The position numbers and the translations under genes were made by a program. Below, piece by piece: positions 9,124-17,566 of a stretch of 64,000 nt of DNA. A model generated the notes under the pieces. It searched no databases. It saw nothing but the letters and a program-made list of their open reading frames with translations, and was not told where the DNA came from. The stretch's first letter is position 1. The number at the start of each line of letters is the position of its first letter. This DNA comes from Erythrobacter tepidarius (GTDB taxonomy: Bacteria; Pseudomonadota; Alphaproteobacteria; Sphingomonadales; Sphingomonadaceae), in the NCBI RefSeq assembly GCF_002155695.1, contig NZ_MUYJ01000012.1, positions 59,780 through 123,779 on the forward strand, given 5' to 3'.

Positions 9124-10104
9124 ATGATGTTTCATCCTGCCCTGACTGCTGCTGCATCAGCCCTTCTGCTGGCGGTGCCGGCCGCCGCGCAGACCGGCCC
9201 GTCAATCGCCTATGTCAGCAACGAGCGCGACTCAACCGTCAGCGTCATCGACCTTGCTAGCGGCACGTTGATCGCCAGCTTCGATGTCGGCCAGCGCCCG
9301 CGCGGGATCTTGCTGAGCCGGGATGGCAAATATCTCTACATCTGCGCCAGTCTCGACAATGTGGTGGAGGTGCGCGACGCGAAAACCGGCGCGCTCGTCG
9401 CCGCCATGCCGGCGGGCAATGATCCCGAACAGTTCTTCCTTTCGCCCGATGGCCGCTACCTGTTCGTCTCCAACGAGGATGACGCGGCAGCCACCGCGAT
9501 CGACCTCGACGCACGCAAGGTCGCCTGGCAGGTCGAGGTCGGCGAGGAGCCCGAAGGGATCGCCGTAAGCCCCGATGGCAAGTGGTTGCTGGTTGCCAGC
9601 GAGGAAGACAACTCGGTCAGCTGGATCGACCTTGCGACGCGCCAGACCATCGCTCAAATCGCAACCGATGCCCGGCCGCGGCATATCGAATTCACCCCGG
9701 ACGGCCGGCATGTGTGGATCGCCGCGGAAATCGGGCAGACCGTTCATGTGATCGATGTCGCCACCCGCGAAATCATCGAAACCATCACCTTCGCGCCACC
9801 GGGCGCGATGGCCTACAAGGTGCTGCCCTGCGGCATCCGCTTCACCCCCGACGGCAAGACCGCCGTCATCGCGCTGGGGCGGGCGGATGCGATCGCACTG
9901 GTCGATACCATGAGCCGCAAGGTGCGCTCCTACGTCAAGACCGGCGGGCGTCCCTGGCATCTCGCGATCACCGCCGACGGCACGCGTGCGGTGGTTGCAA
10001 ACGGCACCTCGGACGATGTCGCGGTGGTCGATCTCGCTTCGGGCAAGGTCACCGCGCGGATTCCGGCCGGACAAGGGCCTTGGGGGGTCGTGCTCGCAGA
10101 ATAG
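9124..10104 (+). CDS. PQQ-catabolism-associated YVTN beta-propeller protein
   Basis: A 326-residue periplasmic protein made almost wholly of YVTN-type propeller repeats: recurring blocks of the form SPDGRYLFVSNEDD, SPDGKWLLVASEED and TPDGRHVWIAAE, each followed by a D-L-A-T/S-x-K turn. A signal peptide runs to about VPAAAQ. It matches the beta-propeller protein repeatedly found beside PQQ alcohol dehydrogenases, PedF and ABC genes in proteobacteria; its function there is not known. The ATG at 9124 is used; a GTG at 9115 is possible but would put three extra residues before the signal. It is divergent from pedF and leads into the TonB receptor gene 67 bases on. Confidence 0.85.
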   Translation: MMFHPALTAAASALLLAVPAAAQTGPSIAYVSNERDSTVSVIDLASGTLIASFDVGQRPRGILLSRDGKYLYICASLDNVVEVRDAKTGALVAAMPAGNDPEQFFLSPDGRYLFVSNEDDAAATAIDLDARKVAWQVEVGEEPEGIAVSPDGKWLLVASEEDNSVSWIDLATRQTIAQIATDARPRHIEFTPDGRHVWIAAEIGQTVHVIDVATREIIETITFAPPGAMAYKVLPCGIRFTPDGKTAVIALGRADAIALVDTMSRKVRSYVKTGGRPWHLAITADGTRAVVANGTSDDVAVVDLASGKVTARIPAGQGPWGVVLAE

Positions 10105-10125
10105 CACGTGCTCGCAGAATAGCAC
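10090..10125. repeat. 18-bp tandem duplication at the end of the beta-propeller gene
   Basis: The unit GTGCTCGCAGAATAGCAC occurs at 10090-10107 and again, without gap, at 10108-10125. The first copy holds the last codons and TAG stop of the propeller gene, the second is non-coding. It looks like a slippage duplication in the intergenic leader of the TonB receptor. Confidence 0.9.
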
Positions 10126-10171
10126 GTGCAATCAAAGAGGCCCGCGGCAAGCGGCTCGGACAGGAGGGGAA

Positions 10172-12502
10172 ATGCAGGTTTTCAAGGGGCTGATGCTGGC
10201 CGGGGTGACGCTGGCCACGCCGGCCATTGCGCAGGAGGCAGCGCCGCCCGAGGGCGGGGAGCTGGTGCAGCCGATCATCGTCACCGCGCCGGGCGGCGAT
10301 ATCGACCTCGATGATGCTCTGGCGCTGGCCCGCGAGGACATCACGATCGCCAGCGCCCCCGATCTGCTCGCCGCGCTGTCACGAAATTTCGCTGGCGTCA
10401 CGCTCCAGGATGCGCAGAACAATCCCTGGCAGCCCAACCTCGTCTATCGCGGCTATGTCGCCTCGCCGCTCGCCGGTCAGGCGCAGGGCATCGCCGCCTA
10501 TGTTGACGGCGCGCGCTTCAACCAGCCATTTGGCGATACGGTCAATTTCGAGCTGATCCCCGACGCCGCGATCCGCACCGTCACCCTGCGCGATGCCAGC
10601 CCGGTCTATGGCCTCAACACGCTGGGTGGTGCGCTTGTGATCGAGACCGCGACCGGGCAGACGATGCAGGGCGTGGAAGCTGCTGCGGCGATCGGTTCCT
10701 ATGGCGAGCGCGATCTCAGCCTCGCCGTGGGCGGGGCGCAGGGCGCCTTCAGCTGGTTTGGCGCGGTGCAATATCGCGAGGAGGACGGCTGGCGCGATTT
10801 CAGTCCCTCGGACTTGCTCAACGGCTTCGTTGATCTGGGCTATGGCGGTGCTAACGGCGGGGTGCACGTTAAGTTCATCGGCGCCGACACCGACCTCACC
10901 GGCAACGGGGTTGCCCCGATTGAACTGCTCGCCGCGCGGCGGCGCTCCGTGTTCACCTGGCCCGACAACCAGCGCAACAAATATGGCCGCATCAGCCTCC
11001 ACCCGTGGCTGGCGATCAGCGAGGATGTGCGCTTCGAGGCGACGCTCTACCGCCAGCGCCGCAAGGCCGCGCTGCTCAACGGCGATGCCGCCGATATCGC
11101 GGAATGCGAGGACGATCCTGCGCTGGCCGGCCTGCTGTGCCTCGAAAGCGTCGGTGATGACGGCGACGAGGAACAGGCGCTGCTGACCGACAGCAACCGC
11201 GATGCGATCGACGATGCGCTGAACGGCGGCGATTACGGCGTGTTCAACCGCGGTGACATCCGCTCGCGCTCCGAAGGCTTTCTCGCGCAGCTCATCACCG
11301 AACAGGCGATCGGCGCGCGCCGCAACCGGCTGGTGCTGGGGGTCAGCTACGATGCCAGCGAAAACGACTTTGCCGCCTCGACCGAGCTTGGCGCGCTGAC
11401 CGAGGATCGCAGCGTCGAAGGGCTGGGCGTGATCATCGATCAGGCCGACAAGGCCATCGCCCCGGTCGAGCTGAAGACCCGCGCGCGCTTCTGGGGTATC
11501 TTCGCCAGCGACACCCTACCGCTGACCGAGACGCTGACGGCAGAGATCGGGCTGCGCTGGAACCATGCGCGGATCGTCCTCGAAGACCAGATCGGCACCG
11601 CGCTCAACGGCGATCATTCTTTCAGCCGCCTCAATCCCGGCATCGAATTGGACTGGGCGGTGACGCCTGAGGTGTCCCTGCGCGCGGGCTATGCCGAATC
11701 GAACCGCGTGCCCACCGAGGCGGAGCTGTCCTGCGCCGACGAGAACGCGCCGTGTAGCCTTGCCAATTTCTTCGTCGCCGACCCGCCGCTCGATCAGGTG
11801 GTCGCCCGGACTTTCGAACTGGGCGCATCGGGCCAGCACAGGGGCGGCGGCTGGACGATCGACTGGCTCGCATCGGCTTACCGCGCCACCAACATCAATG
11901 ACATCCAGTTCATCGCCTCCGACATCCGTGGGCGAGGCTATTTTGCCAATATCGGGCGCACCCGGCGACAGGGCCTCGAGGCGAGGGTGAGCGCGCAGCA
12001 CGGGGGCTTGCGGTTGGGGGCAAGCTATGCCTTCATCGATGCGACCTTCCGCCGACCCGTGACGCTCAGCAGCCCGGCCAACCCCGCCGCCAATGACGAA
12101 GGCGAGATCGACGTCGCAGCGGGCGACCGTCTGACCGGCATCCCGCGCCACAGCGCGACGCTCACCGCCGATTACCAAGGCCGGATCGGCACCCGCAGCT
12201 TTGCCATAGGCGGCGACATGATTGCGCGTTCGGGCCAGCGCCTGGTCGGCGACGAGGCAAACCAGAACCCGGCGCTGCCCGGCTATGTCGTCTTCAACTT
12301 GCGTGGACGCGTGGAGGTGGTGCGCGGGGTGTCGCTCTTCGGCGAAGTGCGCAATCTCTTCAACCGGGAATTCGCGACCTTCGGTACCTTTAGCGAAGTC
12401 GACGAGGTCGATCTCGAGGAAGCGCCGAACGCCTCGGACCCGCGCGCCTTCGGCCCCGGCGCGCCCCGGCGCTTCACGGTCGGGATCGCCCTGCAATTCT
12501 GA
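10172..12502 (+). CDS. TonB-dependent outer-membrane receptor of the quinoprotein locus
   Basis: A 776-residue receptor: signal peptide to about PAIAQ, then a PIIVTAP TonB-box-like segment, a plug domain (about residues 60-165, with YVDGARFNQPFGD and SPVYGLNTLGGALVI), and a 22-strand barrel ending in the outer-membrane insertion signal RRFTVGIALQF with terminal Phe. The start at 10172 has an excellent AGGAGGGG site. Its place between the propeller gene and the cytochrome lipoprotein ties it to alcohol oxidation. In lanthanide-using methylotrophs a TonB receptor imports chelated lanthanide, so this could supply metal to the dehydrogenase; PQQ or another chelate is equally possible from sequence alone. 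Confidence 0.9.
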   Translation: MQVFKGLMLAGVTLATPAIAQEAAPPEGGELVQPIIVTAPGGDIDLDDALALAREDITIASAPDLLAALSRNFAGVTLQDAQNNPWQPNLVYRGYVASPLAGQAQGIAAYVDGARFNQPFGDTVNFELIPDAAIRTVTLRDASPVYGLNTLGGALVIETATGQTMQGVEAAAAIGSYGERDLSLAVGGAQGAFSWFGAVQYREEDGWRDFSPSDLLNGFVDLGYGGANGGVHVKFIGADTDLTGNGVAPIELLAARRRSVFTWPDNQRNKYGRISLHPWLAISEDVRFEATLYRQRRKAALLNGDAADIAECEDDPALAGLLCLESVGDDGDEEQALLTDSNRDAIDDALNGGDYGVFNRGDIRSRSEGFLAQLITEQAIGARRNRLVLGVSYDASENDFAASTELGALTEDRSVEGLGVIIDQADKAIAPVELKTRARFWGIFASDTLPLTETLTAEIGLRWNHARIVLEDQIGTALNGDHSFSRLNPGIELDWAVTPEVSLRAGYAESNRVPTEAELSCADENAPCSLANFFVADPPLDQVVARTFELGASGQHRGGGWTIDWLASAYRATNINDIQFIASDIRGRGYFANIGRTRRQGLEARVSAQHGGLRLGASYAFIDATFRRPVTLSSPANPAANDEGEIDVAAGDRLTGIPRHSATLTADYQGRIGTRSFAIGGDMIARSGQRLVGDEANQNPALPGYVVFNLRGRVEVVRGVSLFGEVRNLFNREFATFGTFSEVDEVDLEEAPNASDPRAFGPGAPRRFTVGIALQF

Positions 12503-12518
12503 TGCGCCACGGGCTTTG

Positions 12519-12534
12519 GCCTAAGGTGCAATGT
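12519..12534 (+). promoter_or_regulatory. Candidate regulator site upstream of the cytochrome c lipoprotein
   Basis: Plus-strand GCCTAAGGTGCAATGT, ending 59 bases before the lipoprotein start at 12594 and just after the TonB receptor stop. It shares AAGGTGCAAT exactly with the minus-strand site in front of the alcohol dehydrogenase at 7637-7652. Confidence 0.45.
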
Positions 12535-12593
12535 CGCGCGTGTGGCGATGCTGTCAGAATGAGTCCACGAGGATGCAAGACTGGGAGGATATC

Positions 12594-13187
12594 ATGGCGA
12601 AGCGCTCACTTTCGGCCGGCGCGCTGCTGGCTCTGGCACTGACGGCTTGTTCGGGCGGTGAACCCGATGCGGCCAGCAATGCCGCCGCACCCGAGGCGGC
12701 GGCTCCGGCCACGGCGGCCGCAGAAGCGGCGCCTGCCGAGGCGGCCGAACCTGTCGAGGCAGTCGACGCGGCCGAGGCTCCGGTTGCCGGGGAAAGCCCG
12801 GCAGCTGCGCCCGAGAAGGTCTCCGCCGCGGCGGTGCCTGCCGCCCCGGCGGCGCCCGCCCCGGCGGAAGTGGTCAAGGTCGCTGCGGCCCCGGCCACCC
12901 CGCCCGCCAGCTTCGGGCGCTGCGCGGTGTGCCATACCGCTGAAAAGGGCGGCGAGGACAAGCTCGGCCCCAATCTCTACGGCGTCTATGGCAAGCCGGC
13001 AGCGAGGGGCAGCTTCGCCTTTTCGCAGCAGTTCAAGGATGCGGGCCTGGTGCTCGACGAAGCGACGCTCCACAAGTGGCTGGAAAACCCGCGGGCGCTG
13101 GTGCCGGGCAACCGCATGAGCTTTCCGGGCATCAAGGATGCGGCCAAGCGGCAGGAAATCATCGACTACCTCAAGCAGCAAAGCTGA
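12594..13187 (+). CDS. Cytochrome c lipoprotein with Ala/Pro-rich tether
   Basis: A 197-residue membrane-anchored class I cytochrome c. The signal sequence ends in the lipobox LTACSGG, giving a lipidated Cys near residue 19. About 85 residues rich in Ala, Pro and Glu follow, a flexible tether, then a small haem domain with CAVCHTAEKGGEDKLGPNL and an axial Met in GNRMSFPGIKD. The start at 12594 is set by GGGAGGA five bases upstream; the longer frame upstream lacks a ribosome site. A likely role is to hand electrons from PedF to the terminal oxidase at the inner membrane, which is inference from its position. It is convergent with the EthD gene across a strong terminator. Confidence 0.88.
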   Translation: MAKRSLSAGALLALALTACSGGEPDAASNAAAPEAAAPATAAAEAAPAEAAEPVEAVDAAEAPVAGESPAAAPEKVSAAAVPAAPAAPAPAEVVKVAAAPATPPASFGRCAVCHTAEKGGEDKLGPNLYGVYGKPAARGSFAFSQQFKDAGLVLDEATLHKWLENPRALVPGNRMSFPGIKDAAKRQEIIDYLKQQS

Positions 13188-13207
13188 GCATGAGGGTCGC
13201 AAGCGGT

Positions 13208-13256
13208 GCGGGGCGTGCAGGCCGGAGACTTGGCCTGCGCGCCCCGCTCTGTTTCT
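13208..13256. terminator. Bidirectional terminator between convergent genes
   Basis: Sixteen-base arms (13208-13223 and 13232-13247) pair with a single mismatch around an 8-base loop, followed on the plus strand by TCTGTTTCT. It separates the cytochrome lipoprotein gene (plus) from the EthD gene (minus). Confidence 0.8.
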
Positions 13257-13548
13257 AGGCCGTGCGAAAGATGCTCGGCTGGATGTTGGTGAATCTGGCG
13301 ATGTCGGCCATCACCGCGGCGGTGGAGGGCGAGGCCATCGCGGCATCGATCGCGGCGGCATCACGAAAGCGCAGCACCACCATCGCGGCGAACGGCTGAC
13401 TTTCGTCGGCAGGCCACAGGACTTCCGCTTCCTTCAAGCCGCAGTCGCCCCAGCTGCGCTCGACCAGCGGGATGTGCGTGTCGCGGTAATAGTCGGCATC
13501 GAAGCTCGCGCCTTCGCTCAGTGGGTAGCTTACCACCAGGTTGGCCAT
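13255..13548 (-). CDS. EthD-domain protein
   Basis: A 97-residue protein of the EthD family (ferredoxin-like alpha+beta barrel). Typical features are the N-terminal strand MANLVVSYPL, the motif DADYYRDTHIPLVERSWG with the conserved Tyr-x-x-x-His, and a final strand with AVMADIARFTNIQPSI. EthD-like proteins accompany several oxidation pathways but their role is unclear. The ATG at 13548 is set by AGGAG 8 bases upstream. It begins 1 base after the rhodanese-like gene, so they share a transcript. Confidence 0.85.
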   Translation of the reverse strand: MANLVVSYPLSEGASFDADYYRDTHIPLVERSWGDCGLKEAEVLWPADESQPFAAMVVLRFRDAAAIDAAMASPSTAAVMADIARFTNIQPSIFRTA

Positions 13549-13549
13549 G

Positions 13550-14134
13550 TCAGTTCTCCTGTCGGGTGATGGTTGAGGCGGGAACGGGAATCGGCACGGC
13601 TGCCACCAGTGCGCGCCCAGCCGCGTGCCAGCCATCGGTGCCCTCGGGCAGCCAGTGCACATTGCCAATGCCGCGCAAGGCGAGGCGGCGCGCAGCGTTC
13701 CAGCTCATCCAGCAATCGCTGCGGCAGAACAGGATCACCGGCGTGTCCGGCGCGGCGGCCCGAGCGGTAGCGATGCGCGCTTCGAGCGCCGCCCACAGAT
13801 CTTCATCGACTGGCGCGCGCCCGGTCTCGGGCAGCCATACCGCGCCGGGGATGGTGAGGTGCGGCTGGCTGAGCGACCACACCCCGCTGACCGGATCGCG
13901 CACCCCGCCTTCCGCCGGCATGACATCGATGAACAGCGCGTCATGCGCCGGATCCAATGCCAAGGCGGCGGCAAGGGTGATGGTCTGCGCCGGGGCGGGA
14001 TCGGCCTTCACCGGCGCGCGGTACCGGGCACTGCGAAAGCCCGCAGCGTCGAACAGCGCGGCGTCCGTCGGCGCAGGCGCCTGCGCCATGACCATCAGCG
14101 CCGCCGCAGCGACCAGAATCCCGGCAGCGCGCAT
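13550..14134 (-). CDS. Rhodanese-like quinoprotein-associated Cys-Trp motif protein
   Basis: A 194-residue secreted rhodanese-fold protein. It has a signal peptide ending near MAQAPAP, a rhodanese core with LFIDVMPAEGG and IPGAVWLPETG, and the active-site loop FCRSDCWMSWNAARR, where the rhodanese Cys is followed by a second Cys and Trp. This resembles the family annotated as PQQ-dependent catabolism-associated Cys-Trp motif proteins, found with PedF-type clusters. A thiol or redox role in the periplasm is likely but unproven. AAGGAGAG precedes the ATG at 14134. It is divergent from the SoxYZ-like gene; two candidate regulator sites (14189-14204 and a weaker one at 14147-14162) lie in the gap. 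Confidence 0.85.
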   Translation of the reverse strand: MRAAGILVAAAALMVMAQAPAPTDAALFDAAGFRSARYRAPVKADPAPAQTITLAAALALDPAHDALFIDVMPAEGGVRDPVSGVWSLSQPHLTIPGAVWLPETGRAPVDEDLWAALEARIATARAAAPDTPVILFCRSDCWMSWNAARRLALRGIGNVHWLPEGTDGWHAAGRALVAAVPIPVPASTITRQEN

Positions 14135-14188
14135 TGCCCTCTCCTTCTTGTTCCTTGGTCCTATATGCAAGCGCGCGGGGGTGGGAAT

Positions 14189-14204
14189 ACATTGTCCATT
14201 GGTA
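14189..14204 (-). promoter_or_regulatory. Candidate regulator site in the divergent gap before the rhodanese-like gene
   Basis: Minus-strand TACCAATGGACAATGT, 55 bases before the rhodanese-like start. Its last base on the plus strand is the A of the SoxYZ start codon, so binding here could affect both genes. A weaker copy, GACCAAGGAACAAG, lies 42 bases nearer the rhodanese-like gene at about 14147-14162. Confidence 0.4.
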
Positions 14205-15010
14205 TGATACGGTCCTTGCTCAGCCTTGCCCTCGGCGCCTCGGCGCTGGCCACCCCGGCCGCCGCCCTGGCCGAACCGCTGCCGGCCGACCCACTCGGCT
14301 CACCGATGTGGGAATATCATGCGGGCAAGCTGTTTGCCGGCGCGCCGGTCGTGTTCGATCCGCGGGTGATGGTGGCGCTGCCGATGCTGACGGAGAACCA
14401 GCATGTCATGCCCGTCACGGTTGATGCCCGCGCGCTCAACGAGGTGAAGCGGATCGTGATCTTTGCCGATCTCAATCCGATCCCGGTCGCGGTCGAATAT
14501 ACGCCGCTGGCCGCCCATGCCTTCATCGCCACCCGCATCAAGCTCGACCAGCGCACCCCGGTGCGCGCGGCGGTGCTGACTGCAGACGGGGTGTGGCATG
14601 TCGCGGGCGGGTGGGTCGATGCGGCCGGGGGCGGGTGCTCGGCCCCGCCGGTCAGCCGGGTGCGTGGCGATTGGGCCGATCATCTGGGCGAGCTGCGCGG
14701 GGCGGTGTGGCAGGGCGCGGATGCCATCCGGGTGCGGATGAGCCTGCGCCACCCGATGGACACGGGCCTGGTCGAGAACATTCCGGCCTACAATCTCGAA
14801 CAGCTGACCGTCTCCGACGCGCACGGCACGCCGCTGGCGCGGCTGGTGGTGCATGGTTCGGTGAGCGAGGATCCCGTCTTTACCCTCATGCTTGCCCCCG
14901 CCGCCAAGGGCGAACTGGCAGTGAGCGGGCGCGACACCGGCGGGCTGGAATTCGGCGGGCGCCTCTTGCCCACGAGCGGCACGAGGATCGCCGCCGCGGT
15001 CGCGCGATGA
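14204..15010 (+). CDS. Quinoprotein dehydrogenase-associated SoxYZ-like carrier
   Basis: A 268-residue periplasmic protein with a signal peptide ending near AAALAEP. The N-terminal half is SoxY-like and contains AAGGGCSAPP, the carrier cysteine loop; the C-terminal half is SoxZ-like (RMSLRHPMDTGL, then a second Ig-like domain). Such SoxY-SoxZ fusions are known beside quinoprotein dehydrogenases, where they are proposed to form part of a relay with zinc hydrolases; the cargo is not known. The ATG at 14204 gives a clean signal peptide. Its stop overlaps the start of the next gene (ATGA at 15007-15010), so the carrier and the hydrolase are translationally coupled. Confidence 0.88.
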   Translation: MIRSLLSLALGASALATPAAALAEPLPADPLGSPMWEYHAGKLFAGAPVVFDPRVMVALPMLTENQHVMPVTVDARALNEVKRIVIFADLNPIPVAVEYTPLAAHAFIATRIKLDQRTPVRAAVLTADGVWHVAGGWVDAAGGGCSAPPVSRVRGDWADHLGELRGAVWQGADAIRVRMSLRHPMDTGLVENIPAYNLEQLTVSDAHGTPLARLVVHGSVSEDPVFTLMLAPAAKGELAVSGRDTGGLEFGGRLLPTSGTRIAAAVAR

Positions 15011-15948
15011 TCGCGCGTCGGGGGGTCTTGCTGGGGGCGCTGGCGCTTCCGGTGATCGCCCGCGCGCAGGGCTTTGCCGGCGCCTATGCGCCCGCGGCCA
15101 TCGCCATCGGTGAAGGCATCTGGTTGGTGCCGGGCGCGGATGAGGCGCTGGAACCGTCCAATGGCGGCGCGATCGCCAACAGCGTGATCATGGCCAGCGA
15201 TGCGGGCGCCATCGTCGTCGATAGCGGGCCTTCGCTCGGCTTCGGGAAGGCTCTCGCGGCCCTGGCCGAGCAGCTGACAGGCAAGGCGCCGGCGCGCGTC
15301 TATATCACCCACCTCCACCCCGATCACAGTTTCGGCAGCGCAGCCTTTGCGCGGGCCGAGATCCATTCTCTGCCCGCCACCCGTACCGATCTGGAGCGTG
15401 ACGGGGCGGGGTTTTCAGACGCGATGTACCGATTGCTGCAGGGCTGGATGGCAGGCACCGAACTAATCCTGCCCCAGCCTGCTGCGGCTGACGGCGTGGT
15501 CACCTTCGGCGGGCGCAGGCTGCGCCTGATGGCGCTGTCCGGGCACAGTGCGGGCGATCTGGCGATCCTTGACGAAGCGAGCGGGACATTGATCGCAGGC
15601 GACCTGGTGTTCCACAACCGCGCACCGACCACGCCCCATGCCGATCTGCCCGCATGGCACGCCGCGCTCGCTCGCCTTGCCGCCACGCCGCACCGCCAAT
15701 GCGTGCCCGGCCATGGCCCGCTCGACCGGGGCAGCACCGCCATTGCCCAGACCGGCGATTGGCTGCGCTGGCTGGAGGACAGTCTGCGCGAAGCGGTCGG
15801 CAGCGGGCTCGACATGGCCGAAGCGGCCAACCTGCCGATCCCGGCGCGCTTTGCGGACATGGCGATGGCGCGTTACGAGCTGACCCGGTCGGTCTCGCAT
15901 CTCTACCCACGTTTCGAGGCCGAACTGCTGCCGCGCATCGACGGTTAG
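15007..15948 (+). CDS. Quinoprotein-associated metallo-beta-lactamase-fold hydrolase
   Basis: A 313-residue secreted metallo-beta-lactamase-fold protein. The start MIARRGVLLGALALPVIARA looks like a Tat-type signal. The metal motif is THLHPDHSFG (about residue 105), followed by a histidine in ALSGHSAGDLAI, the bridging Asp in LIAGDLVFHNRAP and a histidine in CVPGHGPLD. This is the hydrolase that pairs with the SoxYZ-like carrier in quinoprotein loci (the 'relay system zinc metallohydrolase' group); substrate unknown. The overlap with the carrier gene supports a physical or functional pair. Confidence 0.88.
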   Translation: MIARRGVLLGALALPVIARAQGFAGAYAPAAIAIGEGIWLVPGADEALEPSNGGAIANSVIMASDAGAIVVDSGPSLGFGKALAALAEQLTGKAPARVYITHLHPDHSFGSAAFARAEIHSLPATRTDLERDGAGFSDAMYRLLQGWMAGTELILPQPAAADGVVTFGGRRLRLMALSGHSAGDLAILDEASGTLIAGDLVFHNRAPTTPHADLPAWHAALARLAATPHRQCVPGHGPLDRGSTAIAQTGDWLRWLEDSLREAVGSGLDMAEAANLPIPARFADMAMARYELTRSVSHLYPRFEAELLPRIDG

Positions 15949-15987
15949 AGCGCCTTTTCCCGACCGGACGTTAGACCAAGGAACGAG

Positions 15988-16003
15988 AACCAAAGTCCAA
16001 TTC
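15988..16003 (+). promoter_or_regulatory. Candidate regulator site upstream of the porin
   Basis: Plus-strand AACCAAAGTCCAATTC, ending 75 bases before the porin start. A second, weaker copy (GACCAAGGAACGAG, 15974-15987) abuts it as a direct repeat, one and a half helical turns apart, as expected for a dimeric regulator. Confidence 0.45.
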
Positions 16004-16078
16004 CCCCAAGCCGCGCCGAGGCGCAGCATTCCCCTGCCCGCGAGGGTCGGCACGAGAAAACAACAGGAGGGGAAGGAT

Positions 16079-17512
16079 ATGAAATCCCGTTATCTGCTGC
16101 GCGCAGCAGCGGCCGCACTTGCCTTGGGAGCGCTGAGCGCGCCCGCTCACGCGCAAGCCACTGCTACCCAGCAACTGCTCCAGCGCTTGCACGAAAAGGG
16201 CATTCTCACCGACGAGGAATATGCCCAGTTGATGGCCGAAACCAACGCCGCTCCGGCCCCGGCACCCGCTCCGGCCTCGCCGCAGGCCGCTGCCCAGGAT
16301 ACCGCCGCAGCCGCGCTCGACATGAGCCGGGTGGTCAAGATGACCGACAAGGGCATCGGACTGGAAGTCGGCCCGGCGACGATCAAGTTCTCCGGCTCGA
16401 TCAATGCCTACTATGTCAACGACAATCCCCAGGCCGCTGGTCCGAACACCGCGGTGGGGGGCGGGATCGCCTCGGTCGGCGGGGACAGTGCCAACGCGGT
16501 GCGCAACGGCCTCCTGCCCGGCTATCTGCTGATCGACGTGACGAGCAAGCAGGCCGGGCTGGATATCGGGGCGCATTTCGGGATGTATCCGGGGATCAAC
16601 TCTGCCAAATGGGGCGCCCTGGGGGCCAACAACGGCGGCCAGCCGACCGCGCTGGCGACCGCCGGTATCGACTTCCGCCAGGTCTATCTCACCATCGGCG
16701 GCGCGTTCGGCACGGTGAAGATGGGGCGCGATATCGGGCTGTTCAGCTCCGAGGCGATCCTCAACGATATCACCTTGCTTGCCGCAGGCCCTCCGGGCGG
16801 CAATGTCGCGCCCGGCAACACAACGCTGGGGCGGATCGGATCGGGCTATATCTACACCGATTTCCAGCCGCAGATCACCTATACCTCGCCCAAGTTCGGC
16901 GGCTTCCAGGCATCGATCGGGGTATTCCAGCCGCTGCAGTCGCTGACCGCTCCGGCGCAGACCAACACCGCGCCCGGCTTTCAGGGGAAGGTCACCTTCG
17001 ACCAGAGCTTCGCGGATGATGCGAGCTTGCGGCTGTGGGCTTCGGGCGTGACCCAGAAGCACCGGACCATCGGTGCGGGCACCGGAGGCCTCGTGTCCTA
17101 CACCGGGCGCGGCATGGATGTGGGCGGCAAGCTGACGGTCGGCCCGATCAGCGCGGTCGCCAACTGGTACACCGCCAAGGGTCTCGGCACGACGGTGCTC
17201 AACCTGCTCGACACCGACGCGAACGGCAATCCGCGCAGCAGCGATGGTTTCTACCTTCAGGCGCTTGCCACCTTTGGCAAGGTCTCGGTCGGCGGGAGCT
17301 ACGGCGAGAGCAATCTTGATCTCACCGCCTTCGAGACTGCCGCAGGCAACACGCTGGTACGCCGCAATTCAAGCTATGTCGGCCAGGTCCGCTACGGGCT
17401 GACCGACTGGGTCACGCTGCTCGCCGAATATACCAAGGCGATGAGCAAGGCCCATGGCGGCAATGAGGCGGATAGCGACAGCATCGCGCTGGGGGCGATC
17501 CTTTTCTTCTGA
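16079..17512 (+). CDS. Outer-membrane porin (DcaP/OprP-like)
   Basis: A 477-residue outer-membrane channel. A signal peptide ends at SAPAHAQ; residues 24-60 form a short coiled coil (TQQLLQRLHEKGILTDEEY) typical of trimeric DcaP-like porins, then an Ala/Pro linker, then a barrel starting ATIKFSGSINAYYVND with many alternating aromatic strands and ending DSDSIALGAILFF, with a terminal Phe. The ATG at 16079 follows a strong GGAGGGGAAGG. Two candidate regulator sites upstream place it in the alcohol-oxidation regulon, so it may admit alcohols or organic acids. The substrate cannot be read from sequence. Confidence 0.85.
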   Translation: MKSRYLLRAAAAALALGALSAPAHAQATATQQLLQRLHEKGILTDEEYAQLMAETNAAPAPAPAPASPQAAAQDTAAAALDMSRVVKMTDKGIGLEVGPATIKFSGSINAYYVNDNPQAAGPNTAVGGGIASVGGDSANAVRNGLLPGYLLIDVTSKQAGLDIGAHFGMYPGINSAKWGALGANNGGQPTALATAGIDFRQVYLTIGGAFGTVKMGRDIGLFSSEAILNDITLLAAGPPGGNVAPGNTTLGRIGSGYIYTDFQPQITYTSPKFGGFQASIGVFQPLQSLTAPAQTNTAPGFQGKVTFDQSFADDASLRLWASGVTQKHRTIGAGTGGLVSYTGRGMDVGGKLTVGPISAVANWYTAKGLGTTVLNLLDTDANGNPRSSDGFYLQALATFGKVSVGGSYGESNLDLTAFETAAGNTLVRRNSSYVGQVRYGLTDWVTLLAEYTKAMSKAHGGNEADSDSIALGAILFF

Positions 17513-17566
17513 TCGCCAGCAGGTTATCGCGTTCGATGAATCGCACCTGAGCCGGAAACCTGCCCC

